Source: Lycocorax pyrrhopterus obiensis (taxonomy: Eukaryota > Chordata > Aves > Passeriformes > Paradisaeidae). From it: a DNA stretch of 64,000 nucleotides. Location of the stretch: assembly GCA_014706295.1 (NCBI GenBank), contig JACSVZ010000007.1, positions 46,452,975 through 46,516,974 of the forward strand, read 5' to 3'. Shown here one piece after another: positions 50,001-63,630 of this stretch. Both the position numbers and the translations under genes were made by a program. The notes beneath the pieces were generated by a model that was given only the letters and a program-made list of their open reading frames with translations, was not told the DNA's origin and did not search any database. How positions within the stretch are numbered: the stretch's first letter is position 1; each line of letters opens with the position of its first letter.

Positions 50001-52589
50001 GCTAGGACTCAGAAGGACCACTGTGCATCTGAGATTGCAGCTTTGTTGTCAGGGCTGAAGCCTAGTTCCCTCTTCCAGGCCTTTGATTTAAACATGCCAG
50101 CACGAGCTAGTCATGGAACATAAGAGCTTGGTAGGCAACAGCTGCATGTCAAGAATTTGGCAGAAGTCATCTTGCAGTGTGACTGGGGGAAGGGTTAAAC
50201 CTTAGACATATGGGTGGGACCATGATATGTGTGAAAAATCTCACAGGTCTAAAAGCAGGCCATCAACGGTAGGGGCCTTTGAAAACCTGATAGATACAGG
50301 CAACAAATATGTGATAGAAATGCAGGATCTCTGATGGGTATCTGATTGTGTAGAACACTCTAAAATGTCTGGGAGATGAATCCCAGCTATGAAGCTTGGG
50401 CGTGTGAATCCTGATCTTATCATGTTAAATAAAAGACCAATTAGATCCTGAAAGGTCTATCTAGTTAATTTTTGTGGGTTTATATAACAGAAATAAATAG
50501 AAGACTTTAACATGGGAGGACTTATAGTTTTATTAATGGGATAATAAAACAGTAAAATGAGTAATGTGTTAATATGTTAGTTTGAAGTATGCACGGACAA
50601 GGTAATAAAATTGTTTAAGTAGCCAATGTCCTTAAAAGATATTAGTGCAATCAGATTTTTGAGATCATAGATTTTGAGGCAGAAGGTCAAGATTTTATGC
50701 TAATGCATTATGTTAATTTAAAAGTTAAATTTACCAACTGACAGATAAAATAAGGTGTCTTCAGTATATTATTGATTGCATAATCTTATATTGCTAAGAA
50801 AAAGTATTGGCCTTACGTGTCTTTAGGAGCCAACTGCGTGTTTGCAGGACAAGGAAGGAACTGAGCGCAGTTTTCCCAAAATAAATTTTCTGATACCTAT
50901 CATTTCCCGAGGTCATGTCAAATCAAGGAGATTTTAAATATTATTAGGAATTGAAAAGTTCAAATAATTACTTGATTTCTCAACAGAATGGGAAATTTCA
51001 TCTTCTTTCTTTCTTTCTTTCTTTCTGCTGTTGAAGTACACAGTATTTGCTCTAATAATGTAGTAATGCCCATCATAATGTTTAAAGAGGTATGCAGGTA
51101 TTTAATAGATGTGTTGTTCATTGTTTTCCACTTAGCAGTCAGCTGATCCTGTTCTCATTTGGCAAGAGAACGTACCTTGCAGCGTATGTCTTGATGCTGG
51201 TCACTGCACCATGGCCAAGAGCAGCAGTGTCCGAGCTTGCCTTAAATTAGTCCGTTCAGGAGCTGGCAGCAGTTTACCAGTAACAGTGTGGAGTTCAGCA
51301 AACAGCCCAGCCACTTGCCTTGCAGGAATGCTTCCCACGTAAGATTTCGGCTGTCACAGCTTTTGGTGTTGGAGCTAGTTAGCTGAAAATGAATCACTGC
51401 AGCTGTACTGTACCAGCATTATTAGACACCTGTCCTGTTAAGAGGAAATCCCTCTCATCCTTTAACAAGTACATAAGTTGCCTTAGTTCTGTGAAGAACT
51501 TCCACTTGGGGAAGAAAGATCCTGTGAAGTCTTACTCTGGTAATTTAGGGAGGTATGAGAAAAATATCCCATGTCAAAGGCTGCAGCAGGGGATGGTGGT
51601 TTCTCTCTCTTCTAATACATCCCCTTTCACGGCACTCTCACAGACTACACTCCAACCTACACAGACCTGGAAATCACTGTCACTGCCCCGTGCCTGCTGT
51701 GCATAACATGCTGCTCCCGCTCTCCCACCAAGCCTCTCCAGCACCTACCACCATCTCCAGTCAGCTCCACCTCTCACCAGGGAACACTAAGGATCAGGCA
51801 AATACGGCCTGATCCTTCAGACTGTTGCCAAGAGAAACTGGCATTAGTTTTACAACTCTCAAGTCACATATCTTTGGTACCACTCTGATGTATAAACACA
51901 TCATCCTTCCTGAGAAGAATATGTAGAACATTGACTCCTTTCATGCTTTCCCTGACAGTGGCGTGACCTTTCACTGTCTTTGCTATGCTATTCAATCCAT
52001 AAATACTGTCTTTGTTTCTCTCAACAGAGCAACAACACATCTTTGTCTCTGGCTATACTTTGCACAGCACCAGCGTGTATCACTGCACGTTTTGCTGAGC
52101 CTGGGCTGGTAGGCACAGCATGACAGTGCTACTCACACGTGGTAAGAGGGACCACCAACAGGTGCTGGAGGCAGACTAACACAATGCTGACACACTCCAC
52201 CCCTGCAGAAAAGCAACTGAGCATGCACAGCAGCCAAAGCTGAGGTGCTACAGGGACTGTTAATATCTTTAACACTTTGGTTAGATAGTCTAAAGGCAGG
52301 CTGCAGCTGAAGCAGATATTTGAAAAACATAATTTTGGCTTACAGACCTGAATTGCTTTCAGTAACTCTATTATATGCCTAAACCTGAGCTTTAAAAGAA
52401 AAAAACTACCTTAAAAATCTTATATTTCTCAGTGCCCACTGCTCTGCGTTTTGCTGTTTGTATTCTGCCTAACAGTTAGGAATAGCAATATTTACCACAG
52501 ATTATGGAAAAAATATTACTGTATAGGCTCTCATAAAATCATGTATTCTCCTACTCACAGAAGGATTTTGAATAGGAGTACTTGCAACA
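47031..52589. other. Non-coding AT-rich stretch, no gene recognised
   Basis: No exon or named mobile element is seen. It contains A/C-rich simple sequence at about 48320-48360 and a tetranucleotide microsatellite near 51.0 kb. A more complex, GC-balanced patch runs from about 51170 to 51830 without a domain-bearing frame. Confidence 0.5.
51004..51026. repeat. (TTCT)n microsatellite
   Basis: Between five and six uninterrupted TTCT units. Probably length-variable; no function implied. Confidence 0.9.
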
Positions 52590-52735
52590 TTACCAACAGA
52601 TGTTTGTCTAATCAAGACCTCTAAGGATGTGAGCACTACAACTTCAGGCAATCCATTCCAGTGCTTCACTGTTTTGGTTTGGGTTTTTTAATCTGATGGC
52701 TAATCTGGACTGGTCTTGTAGAAGTTTAGTACTTC
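52590..52735 (-). repeat. Diverged CR1 3'-region fragment
   Basis: On the plus strand the order GTCTAATCAAGACCTC, a short gap, CACTACAACTTCAGGCAATC, CCATTCCAGTGCTTCAC, and CTAATCTGGAC follows the antisense order of the avian CR1 3' region. The same landmarks (TGGGCAACCTGTTC..., CTAATCTAAACC) occur in the clear copy at 61.76-62.62 kb. Divergence is high and the 3' terminal repeat is absent, so this is an old truncated copy. Confidence 0.55.
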
Positions 52736-55700
52736 TCCCATATATAGTGAAGAGTGTAGTCTTTTGGAACAAAATACAAAAACAAAATACCTGATGAGCT
52801 TGTTAAAAGAAGCAAATGCTTTTACATTCCCTATTAATCAGATCTTTGAAAAAAAAGAGAACCATTTTGGCAGCATATAGGAGGTTTTAAATTCTCTCCA
52901 AAAAAGCCATCACACCTTTTATAGTAACAAAACAGAAATGCTAGTTGGCACAACTGATTTACCTTCTTGTTTCTAGTCAAATGAGCTGCTGAAAAAATGC
53001 AGATGTGGGTAGTTAGGAAAAGAAGTAAAGAGGTGGTTGAGATAAGTACAGTATTTTTAAACTACATGTTGAAACTCACACAGTGGACTAAACCCCACAG
53101 TTTTCTATTGTGTAGAAAGACAAGTCAAGGAAACTCAGCTAACATCTGTTAAAGTTAGGAAATATCTCTCTACTGTGATTAAATGGCATCAGGAATGCAT
53201 CATGTTATCAGACACGGGATGGATTCCACCCAGTACAATTAAACATTTACCTTTCTTTCCACCCTCATCATTAATATAGCTCTCTGCCATGCTGAAACGG
53301 CAAGGTTATAAACACGCAATGATACAAAATCGTGAGACACCTGTATCTGTCAAAGGAATAGCACAGAAATCAATAGGATAGAGGAGGATGATCCTGGGAA
53401 TTCTGTGAGTGGATGTGTAAAATAGATATCTGCAGGTATCCCAGCATCCTTGTGTCTGTTCTGTGACAGATTGTTTCACACAGCTAAAGTGTTCACTTTA
53501 TTGCTTTTTCTCCTATAGCTAAAATATAAACAACTCTCTGGAGGCCTTGCACTTGTTTCACTTAAATATTTGTCTTTGTATCTATTGGTAAATACATTTC
53601 CCAGCTACTTTCTTTTCCTCCTGACGTCACTTGGTTTTCATAACTGCGTAATGTGTCTGTTCCGCAGGAGATATAAACTCTTTCATATCAAAGTCATTGA
53701 CGTTAATTGAATATCCTAATTGCCCAGGTAGGAAAAAGTACAAGATGATGCATGTGAGAAAGCAAACCAAATACTTGTGACTTATCTCATTCCTAAAACA
53801 AAAGTACACTTAAAGACTGAAGCAATGAGGAACTGCCATTGAACTTTTGTACAGTCTGAGCAAAATAATCCTTTAATTAGCCAGAACTGAGTTCTCACTA
53901 TTACTAAAATGCATAATAATAAAAATGCCTTCTATTTTATTACTCTAAAATTGAAAAAGCCACACAAATTTTGTACAGCAAAAATATAGTAAAACTGTTA
54001 AATTGGATCAACTCAATTAAAAAAATAACAAAAAGTCCTGCTCAATCTGGAATTTTAAGATTTACCTTTTCCTTTTTACTTTAACTGAAAAAAAAACCCA
54101 CCATTTTGACCCAAAGCATTCAATTTTTTCATTTAAAGGAAATATGAAAAAAAGTCTGGGACCATTTCAGAATTGTTTATTGTTTAGGTGAGAACAGTAA
54201 ATTAATTTCCTCAAGAGCAGCTTCACTAAAGTTAATTGGCATTTTCCAAAAGTGAAATTCATTTTCAGTTAGCCGTATTCCAGATGTATAAGAATCACAG
54301 ACCCAACCCTGAACTCTGCCATGCACCAAGAAAGAACCACTCAAAGGTAGCATGGGCAAACAAAGCATGTTAAGTATGACTAACTGAAAACGAGAGAAGA
54401 GATAGATGCCAGCCCAGTGAGCAAGGACAAGAATTAGATTAGCTGTTAAATCCACAAAGCAGCCACCGTTTGGGTTTTTTACTTCTACACTGGCCTGCTG
54501 CAAAGCTTATTTATTTAAAACATTTGTATAACTCCCCACCCCCTTCATGCGAACAGTTTTGGAAAAGGATCCTTACTGCTGAACTACAGTAAGAATGGGA
54601 AAACCTAAGCAAAATAGTTTTTAAAATGTCAATCACAAGAGAGTAGTAAATATGCTTGTACCAAAAAGACTGCAATTAATTTTAATGAGATCTTCTCATG
54701 TGGAACATTTACAGGTTTCAGTCTAATTGCTAAAGTGTAGCATGTACTACTGTCAGTAATAATAATAAATTTCTTCTTAAATATTGTTGTACTATAAATT
54801 AATTATTGGTGCATTTGATGTGGAAGCAATAGCTCTGGAGTTTACTTGCTGCTTTGTCCAAAATAGGTTCAAATCTAGCTGGCTCCCTGGACAAGTGTGA
54901 CTATCCACATGAGCTGCTGGACCTTGGGATGCATCCAGAATTTTGGAGACATTTGATTCCTCTGCTCAAATGATCCATTTACAATCAGGTGAACTGGGAA
55001 TAAGGCTGGAAGTTTTACCACTGGATCATTCAGTCATATTCCATGTCATCTGTAATTCTTCTTTTCTGTGAACAAATATAATTTCAGACGAATTGCTCAA
55101 GGGAGAGGAGCGATGAAAGAAGTTCTGTGTTGTTCATTGAAGAGTTCGAGAACTAAGAGAGTGTTGCATTGATGATTTGAAATAGAACAAACCACTAAAA
55201 GCAAAATATTATCTGTCTGCCCTTGTCTTCTGGTCCTTCAAACAAAATAACACGTAACTGGTAACAAAACAAAACGACCAAGATCCCTTTTGTGTGGAGA
55301 CAAAAATGTCTTTGAGGCTTTACTGCATTAGGCAGATTCTGTATTATCACCCAAGCCTGGCTACAGCCTTACTTGGTAAAACCAGAGCTAAATCCTAATG
55401 TTAGACATGGTCTGAGAAGTTATGGATCTTCTGATAGGCAGAGAGGCATGAATTTGAATGCATCTAAGTTTTCTGGTAAGTAAAATTTCTTCTATAAACT
55501 TAAGTTTTGTTTCTGTGTGATAAAAGGAGCATCTTGTGAGAAGTTACAGGTGCTAGAAGAACAGTGTCCAGACAGGTCAGGACACAAGTAGCCAGTGGGC
55601 TTAGGAAGCAAGGGGGGCTATAATGCTTGGAAGTCCAAGGTGACCTTGCAGTGTTTGGAAGTCTGAGGTGACAGGGTCCTATTAACTCTTTTCTCATTCC

Positions 55701-58700
55701 TATTGGGAACAGAGTGAGCTGATGGCATTGGCCACCTCCACAATCACAGCTTTACAATCAAAACTTTACAGAGAGTTATGCTGGATACTAGAGATAGAAA
55801 TAATATACTCCTGTATGTGTATGGAACTTTGTTTTTTAACATTATTTGACCTGCACTGTCTGCTCACTAGCATGAAGAATTAAATAGAAAGTTGTTTTAT
55901 TCCACCACAGTCTGTTTAAATGTTTGAACAAGCTTAATTCACCTCTTTGCTTGATTGCACTTTCATAGCCTTTTCCCATCCACTTGTCAGCTCTCTGAAA
56001 AGTCCCTCTCAGATTGGCCAATGTGAATGCAATAAAATCATATGGGGGAAAAATCGAAAAACAAAAAGCTGAAAAAATAAAAGACCTTTCCATCATGCAA
56101 TTGTGATTTAAATTTCTGTGTATCCAAATATTTCCTTTGGTAAAGCTTTTCACAGTCCCCTGTGCAAGGCAGCAATCAGCTGTTAAAAGCAGATAAATGA
56201 AAGAATGGAAAATTATAACACGTTCCACCTGCATATTGGCTTTAACACAAACATCAATCATTTTCCAAGGTAATTAGTATTGTGCTGGCCTGCAGGGACC
56301 AGGCAAATGAAAAGGGTAAGATTTAATGCTCTATGCAACATGCATAATAAACACATGCACATCCACACATATGCACACGTCCATAGCAAAGGGGTTTTCA
56401 CAGATAAAGAGCTTGCTATAAAAGCTCCATGTGAATTTGATAAACCTCTTAAGACAAATTTAAGAACTAAAGAGCCATATACTGATCACATCTATACAGA
56501 GGCAAAACCAGAAAAACACCACTGACGTCCACACCATTTCTCAAAGTTCACAGAAGTAAATGAAATATGAATTTGGCTTAAAGTCCTTGCCAAGTTCTCA
56601 GGCAACAATACTTTCTTGATTAAGCAAGGCTATGAAGTACAAGAAGCTATTGTCCAAGCAGCTGGCAGCAGATTGATTAATAATAGCACTAGTAGACATC
56701 TGAGACATGCTAAAAGTTATTGAATTCATTAAGCTAAATTCTGTTGCAACTTGAAATGACTAAGAGTCTTGCCACTGATCACTGTTTAGGCAAGCCTGTC
56801 ATTATTTCCCATACAAGAAAGGCAATAAAGCAGTAGTTCCAAAAAAACATTGAAAACCAAAATTGGACAGAACCCTAGGAAACACACAAGTTGTGAAACC
56901 ATTTCGTTTTAAAAGCTGAGGATGGATAACAACTCTAATAGCAATCAGAGTAAAAAGGTTTATGCTACAATTCATCAGCTACCTTTAATCCACTCTATTA
57001 GCTGATATAGTAATACACTCATAACTGATGGGTTTTGTCTTTAAAATACTTTTGTTTGTTTTCAGCACACACACATGCACACTAAAGCCAAACAAACAAG
57101 ACGTTGATCTCACAGTCACATTAGGAGTTTCCAGTGTCCTTTTTGAGTCTATACATAAAGGAAAAATAAAACAACTTTCACTGTTGTAATTAATATTAAA
57201 AAGCTGGAAAAGGATGTGCAAGCCATCATGTAAATTATGTAGCATACAGATGATTAAGAGGACGTCAGATAAATATTTTTAAGAGTCCCTACAGTTTTAA
57301 TTCCTTTTCTCCCTCCTTTTTTTTTCTGTCATTGTCATTCTAATTGAAATCACAAATTGTTCCTGACCCCAAAATCTCAAAGCATCTTGGTGACTCGATG
57401 CAGGAAACCTAACTCACTTGTGATTATTATTGCCACAGCATTGGCAGTCAGCTTGTGCCCTGTGCAATTCAGACTATGTGAGATTAACCTGGTCATTGAG
57501 AAATTTGCCTACAACCAGCATAAGCAGCACTTACAGCTGCAGAGCAAAACACAGGTCGTGCTTAATATAACAAGCTCTGGAGAAAAAGGCTAAAAAAGAG
57601 GAGGGATTTCTTGCCTTCCTGAAACGCTGAAATGAGGAAGATTGGCCCTTCAGCTATTGCTCTGGGATAATACAGAGACTAAACCAGGGAGTCACTGCTA
57701 TACTGTAAGTGCCCTTTTCAGGTATAATGGAAGGAAAACATATTTCTCTAACCAGAAGGCAGAGTTGGTGTTGTGGTCTGAAGAAATCCCCTTGTGGACA
57801 TACCTGACCTAGCTCTCAGCAGCCCAGCACAGGTGTAGGAAGCAGTATTGCCCCGTTCTATGGCCTGACAGTCTGTCTAGACTAACAGGCAGGCTAACAA
57901 AGCTGGGAAAAAAGCTTTTTGGAGTGATCAAACTGCATTTGATACCGAAAGGAGTTCCTCAGGAATAGCTCTAAATCTGCACTTCTCTGTTACTGGAAGT
58001 AAGAGGTAGAAGAGGTGGCGGAAGATCATCCTGTTCACTTGCAGCATGTGTGACAGCAATTCTGGAAGCAGTTCTCCATGGCCGGTGCTACAGTTCATAA
58101 ATCCACATGTTATTATTCAGCATGCAGTACAGGAACCAGCGAGTGCAGCAGAGGACAAGCAGACTGGAACTGGAACGTGCATGAGGGAGAAGACCCTGGA
58201 AAAGACTGAGTGAGGAGATCAGTGTAAGTGACAACAAGGAAGAGAAACTAGATATTTAACCTGGATCTCAGGTATGCATTAGGTGATTGATGATCTCAAG
58301 ACAAGAAGCTCGTGGAAAGGGAGGAAACTGCACAAAGAGTTTGAAGCCTGGGACTGAGAAATGTCATTGGGGAGGGTGCAACAGTAGGCCAAAGGCAGAG
58401 AGACAGTAACTAGATGAGGAGATAGGGAAAAAGATCAGAGGGAATGGCTAAAAAAGAGCCTGGTTATAGAAACAGAGCAGGGAAAATGTGAGTTATGATC
58501 ACACACATTGCTGTTCTTCCAGTATTTCCTCACATGGGAGCCAACAACTTTGTAATTTATGCATTCTCTTAACCCCCTTGGAGGTCTAGTAAAAAATAAA
58601 TTTTGCAGAAATGAGGTCAGCTTTGCACTTCTTCCAGGGCTTAGGCTGTTTCTAGTTTATTCTTTCCCCCATGCTGTGGATGACCCAGAAGAAAGGACAC

Positions 58701-61700
58701 CTATCCAATAGTGGAGAATAGTGTCAAGCCTTTGCTTTTGGGCTCGGTCATCTTGCAAAGAAACTGATGATAAATTCAGTGATTCTAAGAGACATCAAAC
58801 AGAGAAGTATATCTATTCAGAAGCAGTAGCAGCATTTCTCACTTAAAATTCAGGCACTGGTAATAAAGCGACTGTGTGTGGAGGATTTTTGTTTGTATTC
58901 TTCTCTTTTGCTTTTATGTTTCTATTCTTGAAGAAATCTTTAGAAAATAGCATTTTATTCAGATCTGTCACACAGCTGACAGCCTGCTGCTGCGATCAGG
59001 AGATACATCTTATTTCAGTTGAGCTGATTTGACAGACACTTGTAAAGTTTCTCTGCTTTATGTCTCAGCTCCAGGAGACATGCTTACAGAAACAGAGCAT
59101 TCTACCTATTCCACTTGTGACTAACAGATTATTATTATTTGTTTCTTATCCCAAACAATCAATACTTGGCAGTCTGTCCTGAGACACACTGCCTACAGTT
59201 CTTTCTCCTGTTTGCTAGATAAGCTTTTCCCTATTATTAACTTCATTTTCCTGCACATAAAGCTGGCTGGTGAGGCTCTTTGGGACATTGCTGTCAAAAT
59301 GATTTTTCAATAGAAAACATTACTTCTGCAAACTTTTTTCCTGGGAAAATGGAGTGAGTGCCCAGCACTTAGCTTGCTTCAAGGGCCAGGGCAGATCATA
59401 GAATATGTTACTCCAGGAATGTGTATCTGCATCCTAGCTCAAGGGTCAGACATCACTATGTGGTGCCCTGTGGCAGGAGATGGCAAGGAGGCAATGAGAC
59501 AAAAACAAGGACAGAGGGATCTGCAGTTTATATTTCTGTGAGACTCTGCTGCATCCTATAAACATGCTTAAGCTGAAAATTTAACTGAAGTGACATTTCA
59601 GCACCTTTTCACCCAATGTTTTCGGGATGAACAAAAAGAATCTGTGGTCTGACTTCAAGCCACTTACCATATTTAAATAGTGGCAATATCATGCCAGTTA
59701 GCTCTGATATATCCAAGGTGTGATAGCTCAAAATGCAAGCCTGGTCATATGATTTTAAGCGGGCTTTGTCTTGTTTACATATCCCTTGAGAAGCAAAAAA
59801 CTTCTAGTTAAAATTCTAACCTGTTTTATGATTAAACTGGGTGCTGAACTTTTTGTCGCAGGGCAAATATGACTTTGCACATCTGACTTGAATCTAAAAC
59901 CTATTATGATCCTGATGGTCTCACCCTCAAACCCTGTAAGAACTTGTCCTACGTGCTGCAGGACTTCAAATGGGGTCAAGGCAGGCAAAACCCTAAAACC
60001 CTTCACTGCAGACTCACCTCTGCTGAGTCCTCTCTGACAGCAGAGAAAGTCACAACATGAAAGAGAATTACTGACAATCCCCAGGACTACAGAGGCATTT
60101 GGTAATCAAGTCCCTCATTTCCACCAGTTTAACAGAGCCAAAAGAGCCTCAGTGCACATGCATAGAGACAAGCAGACAAAAGCCCATCTACACAGCCAGC
60201 CAAGCCCCATGGGAATGGCAAGTTCTTTTGTCCACGGCAGATAATCAAAGGAGATCATCCTGGTTATTTCCAGTCTCCTTATTTCAACTGAGAGCTTTTC
60301 TTAGTAGGGAGGCATTTTGTACATATTGCATAGGCACAGGGTGCATTCAAGTCCCTTTTCCTTACCTCACAGCAATCCTTTCCTCCTCCAAGCTTTCATC
60401 CCTAAAGGAGGTCCTGTCAAGCTCAGGCACAAAATACTATTTCAAGGAAGTTTGAACAACTGCTTCTCTTTTCTTTTCCTGGACCGCCGCTCTATTTAAC
60501 TCACAGGCACATTTTAAATAAATGATCAAAAAATTTGCATTTATGTTTCCAAAGCATGAAAGAAAGCAATAAGTGGCTTTGGGACTTCTGGTCATCTGCT
60601 TTTGGTAAGATATGGAAAGCTAGATGAAGCTGAATCCTTGAGGGTATTTTCTAAGGCTACGACACTAGAGTATTCTCTTGACACAGACTGAGGAAGGAAA
60701 AAGAGAACAAAAACAATGCTGGATCTGCAAGGCAGAACTGCAGATCAAAACAGCTCCCTCAGCATTACAGTGTCTGCCTCTTGATTCTTCTCTTGGCTTG
60801 CTGTGTGTTTCCAAGCAGCGAGTCACATACAGCTTCTAGTTTTAGGAAATGTATGGCACTAGCAATGCAATCATAGCTTCACTGGTCAGATCTACCCAGG
60901 AGGTCAACTGCAGAGCAGCTGCCCCTACGCACAGACGGACACACAGACATGCACACTCCTGCATGCCCAATGGGTCACATGAGGTGGTGACCACATGCAC
61001 TACTGCACCCAGCCTGGGCTAAACGTAACATCAAACCCGAGTGGCACAAGAAACAGAATTAGCTCTAAGGAAAAAGGTACCTGAAGCCACAATATAGAGA
61101 TGGCAAATGCTGCTCAATCTACAGTTCCCCAGAACATAGGCTTTGCAGCAGTAGAAAGAATGAGAAAGGATTTGTTACAGTATTGTCGTACACCCTTGTC
61201 TTCACAGCTACTCTGTCTGCCAAACAGAAGCCTTTTATTTGCCTTTTGAATCTGAACTCAGCATTTCTGCTGGTATTACTATTCCCTTTCATGTAGAAGG
61301 GCTTTTTTTCTACAGGACTGTATCTACCTCATTTGTTTCTCAAAAATAAATTCTATGTGGGAATAAGATCTCTGGGGCATGGTGTGTAAGAGGTCTTGCC
61401 AACTTGTGACAGAAGCTGAAAGTGCTGTCAGGCAGGGAATGCTGGAAGAGATGTTATGTGGTCTCCTTGCTAAGGCTGTTGAAATCAAGGCTGGTCTCGC
61501 AGAGCCCTTCCCTGCCCTGCCATGGATTTGCCACTCCAGCCCATGAGAGGGGATGAGGCACACTGGCCAACAGGTCATCACTCACCATGACATCACTTCC
61601 TGTCCCTGAGAAGACAAGCCTTGAGTTTCTCAAATCACACATACATATTAACATGTACTTTGACCAAAATCTCAGTTTATATCTCCTTCACTATGGACCA

Positions 61701-61761
61701 CTACATCTGAGAAAAGGGGATAACAATAAGACTTCATGTTACAGAATTATATATAAATTAT
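52736..61761. other. Non-coding stretch, no gene recognised
   Basis: No exon or named element is visible over this 9-kb stretch. About 53150-53750 includes a perfect cAMP-response-type octamer and complex sequence that could be regulatory. A purine-rich patch lies at about 57990-58500. Short CA-type runs occur near 56.35 and 57.07 kb. Confidence 0.45.
53622..53629. promoter_or_regulatory. Consensus CRE octamer (TGACGTCA)
   Basis: TGACGTCA is the full palindromic site known to bind CREB/ATF proteins. A related TTGACGTTAA lies about 75 bp downstream (near 53698). No promoter or gene is visible next to it, so any role would be as part of a distal element. A single octamer can occur by chance, although its CpG makes it rarer in CpG-poor DNA. 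Confidence 0.35.
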
Positions 61762-62617
61762 AGAATCATAGAATAGTTTGGGTTGGAAGGGCCCTTAAAG
61801 ATTATCTAGTTCCAACCCTCCTGGCACCAGACCAGGTTGCTCAGACCTCCAGCAAACCTGGCCTTGATCCCTGCCATGGATGGGACATTCACAACTTCTC
61901 TGGGCAACCTGTTCATGTGCCTCACCACTCTTACAGACAGAATTTCTTCCTAATAACTAATCTAAACCCACACTCTTTCAGTCTGAAGCCATTGCGCCCT
62001 GTCCTGTCACTACACACCCTTGTAGAAAGTCTCTCTCTGTCTTTCTTTTGAGCTCCCTTCAGCTACTGGAAGGCCATAATTAGGTCATCCAGAAGCCTTC
62101 TCTTCTCCTGGATGAACAGACCAAATTCTTTCAGCCTTTCCTCACAGGAGAACTGCTCCATCCCTCTAATCATCTTGGTGTCTCTCCTCAGGACTCCCCC
62201 CAACAGGTCCATGTCCTTCTCTGCTGGGGACCCCAGAGCTGGATGCAGCACTGCAGGTGGGATCACACCAGAGCAGAGGGGCAGAATCCCCTCCCTCACC
62301 CTGCTGACCACGCTGCTTTGGATGCAGCCCAGGACATGTTTGGCTCTCTGGGCTGCGAGTGCACATGGCTGGGTCATGTCCAGCCTCTCACCCATCAGCA
62401 CCCCCAAGTCCTTCTCAGCAGGGCTACTCTGATCTGTTTGTCCCCAGCCTGTGTTGGTACCAGGGGTTGCCCTTGGTCAGCCAGGACTTTCCCTCAGTGA
62501 ACCTGTGCTGACTGTCTTGAATCATGTCCCTGTTCTCCATGTGCACAGCTTCTAGGAGGATCTGTTCCATGATTTTCCCAGGCACAGAGGTGAGGCTGAT
62601 AGGTTGTACGTTCCCAG
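61762..62617 (-). mobile_element. CR1 non-LTR retrotransposon, 3' end, internally deleted
   Basis: The 3' end, at 61762 on the plus-strand coordinates, shows AGAATCATAGAATAG, the inverted form of the 8-bp terminal repeat known for CR1. It is followed by the GTTTGGGTTGGAAGG body typical of avian CR1. Reading in sense (minus) from the other end, about 62617-62480 encodes a damaged start of the reverse transcriptase (SASPLCLGK..., GTDPP-like). At about 62460 the sequence jumps to the ORF2 C-terminal part (EKDLGVLMGERLDMTQ, 62383-62430). Most of the polymerase domain is therefore missing. The copy is 5' truncated, as CR1 copies usually are. Confidence 0.93.
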
Positions 62618-62637
62618 GAAATTAATTAATTAATTTA
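62618..62637. repeat. (AATT)n microsatellite at the CR1 edge
   Basis: About four to five AATT units lie where the CR1 homology would continue as TCCTCC, which reappears at 62637. The repeat may have expanded inside the element, so the CR1 could extend slightly further than annotated. Confidence 0.75.
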
Positions 62638-63045
62638 TCCTCCTTTAGAAATAAATTAATGATTATCTATGAAATGTATAGCTAATTTTAAAAGGAGCTG
62701 CAGTTAAAAACAAAAAAGAAGTTATTCCAGTACCAGAGTAGGTAGAGCAGCATTTGAGTGAACTTCAGGATTATGCAGAAAATTACACATAATGCTGTAA
62801 GAAAATAAAGACTGAAAAGTACACTTCCATACAATCAAAAAACATATTGTACTGTTTATACACACAAAGGTGCCATCTGGAGTGTCCTTTTTCTGACTGA
62901 AAAATTTTAAATCAGTAGTTGTATATGAGAACTCTCTATAGCTTGCCAAAAGCCAAAACAAGGAGATTTTTTTTTAAGTATTATAACAGTTTAAACATGC
63001 AGAAAAGAAAAACATCCATGACAGTACTACAGAGTGGAACAAGAC
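62638..63045. other. Non-coding AT-rich stretch, nothing recognised
   Basis: About 400 bp of host sequence between the CR1 copy and the following LTR, without a recognisable gene. Confidence 0.5.
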
Positions 63046-63051
63046 CCAGAC
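63046..63051. other. Left target-site duplication (CCAGAC)
   Basis: CCAGAC borders the LTR on the left and is repeated perfectly at 63631-63636. Confidence 0.92.
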
Positions 63052-63630
63052 TGTCACTGCCCTGGGAGACGGGTTGGCCTCGGGGGGTACTCGTCCCACC
63101 TAGGAGGCTACAGTGACCTTTCCCGCAGACAGGCACTGAAAAGTGTCGAGTCTCGGCAGCTGCTTGGAATGGGCTGCACTGGCTCTGTGTCAGCAGGGCA
63201 CCCAAATGCGAGGGGACCCGAAGGTCTCAGTCTCTCAGGAATCCCAGGGGCGAAAGAGGCAAGGGAGAGGACCACTCTGTGAAATCTTCCAAGGGTTTAT
63301 TTCCCCGAAAGCAAAGGGAAGGAATTGGCCAAGGAGGGCCGGGGTCACCGTGGTTTTCTACAGGGGTGGTACAGAACAAACAACCAATAGAAGGTAAGCC
63401 CGGAGGGGGATCCCAGGGACACAGAAGCAATGGCTAGGTTACAGAGGAGGGAATTTACAGAACAAACCTATGAACAACCGAACTTATCAGAACCTTCTGG
63501 AGAAGTGGTACGGGCTCAGAACCGGGTCTCGCCCACGGACTGGTCTTCGCTCTCAGAGTCGTCTGCCCATTGGGTAGGCATGCCGTGATGGACAGCAGGC
63601 GGACCCCAAGTGGTCCAAAGCACCCCAACA
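63052..63630 (-). mobile_element. Solo LTR, CpG-rich, class II-like (6-bp duplication)
   Basis: This 579-bp unit starts TGTCACTGCC, ends CACCCCAACA and is flanked by the perfect 6-bp duplication CCAGAC. On the minus strand an AATAAA poly(A) signal lies at 63296-63301, about 245 bp before the U5 end, so the sense is minus. I see no clear TATA box in U3. It holds about 22 CpG sites by hand count, far more than the surrounding DNA, which implies that methylation-driven decay has had little time to act. Open frames on both strands (for example 63034-63282 and 63455-63682) are by-products of its GC content. I cannot name the family. Confidence 0.88.
63296..63301 (-). terminator. LTR poly(A) signal (AATAAA)
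   Basis: AATAAA on the minus strand inside the solo LTR; in a full provirus it would end the transcript in the 3' LTR. Its position sets the orientation of the element. Confidence 0.6.

Noticed and set aside
54860..54885. tRNA T-arm-like word GGTTCAAATCTAGC
   Set aside because: I could find no matching acceptor, D or anticodon arms upstream, so it is not a tRNA gene.
62063..62432. Overlapping open frames on both strands
   Set aside because: They lie wholly inside the CR1 copy; the minus frame is residual ORF2 C-terminal sequence and the plus frame is its shadow.
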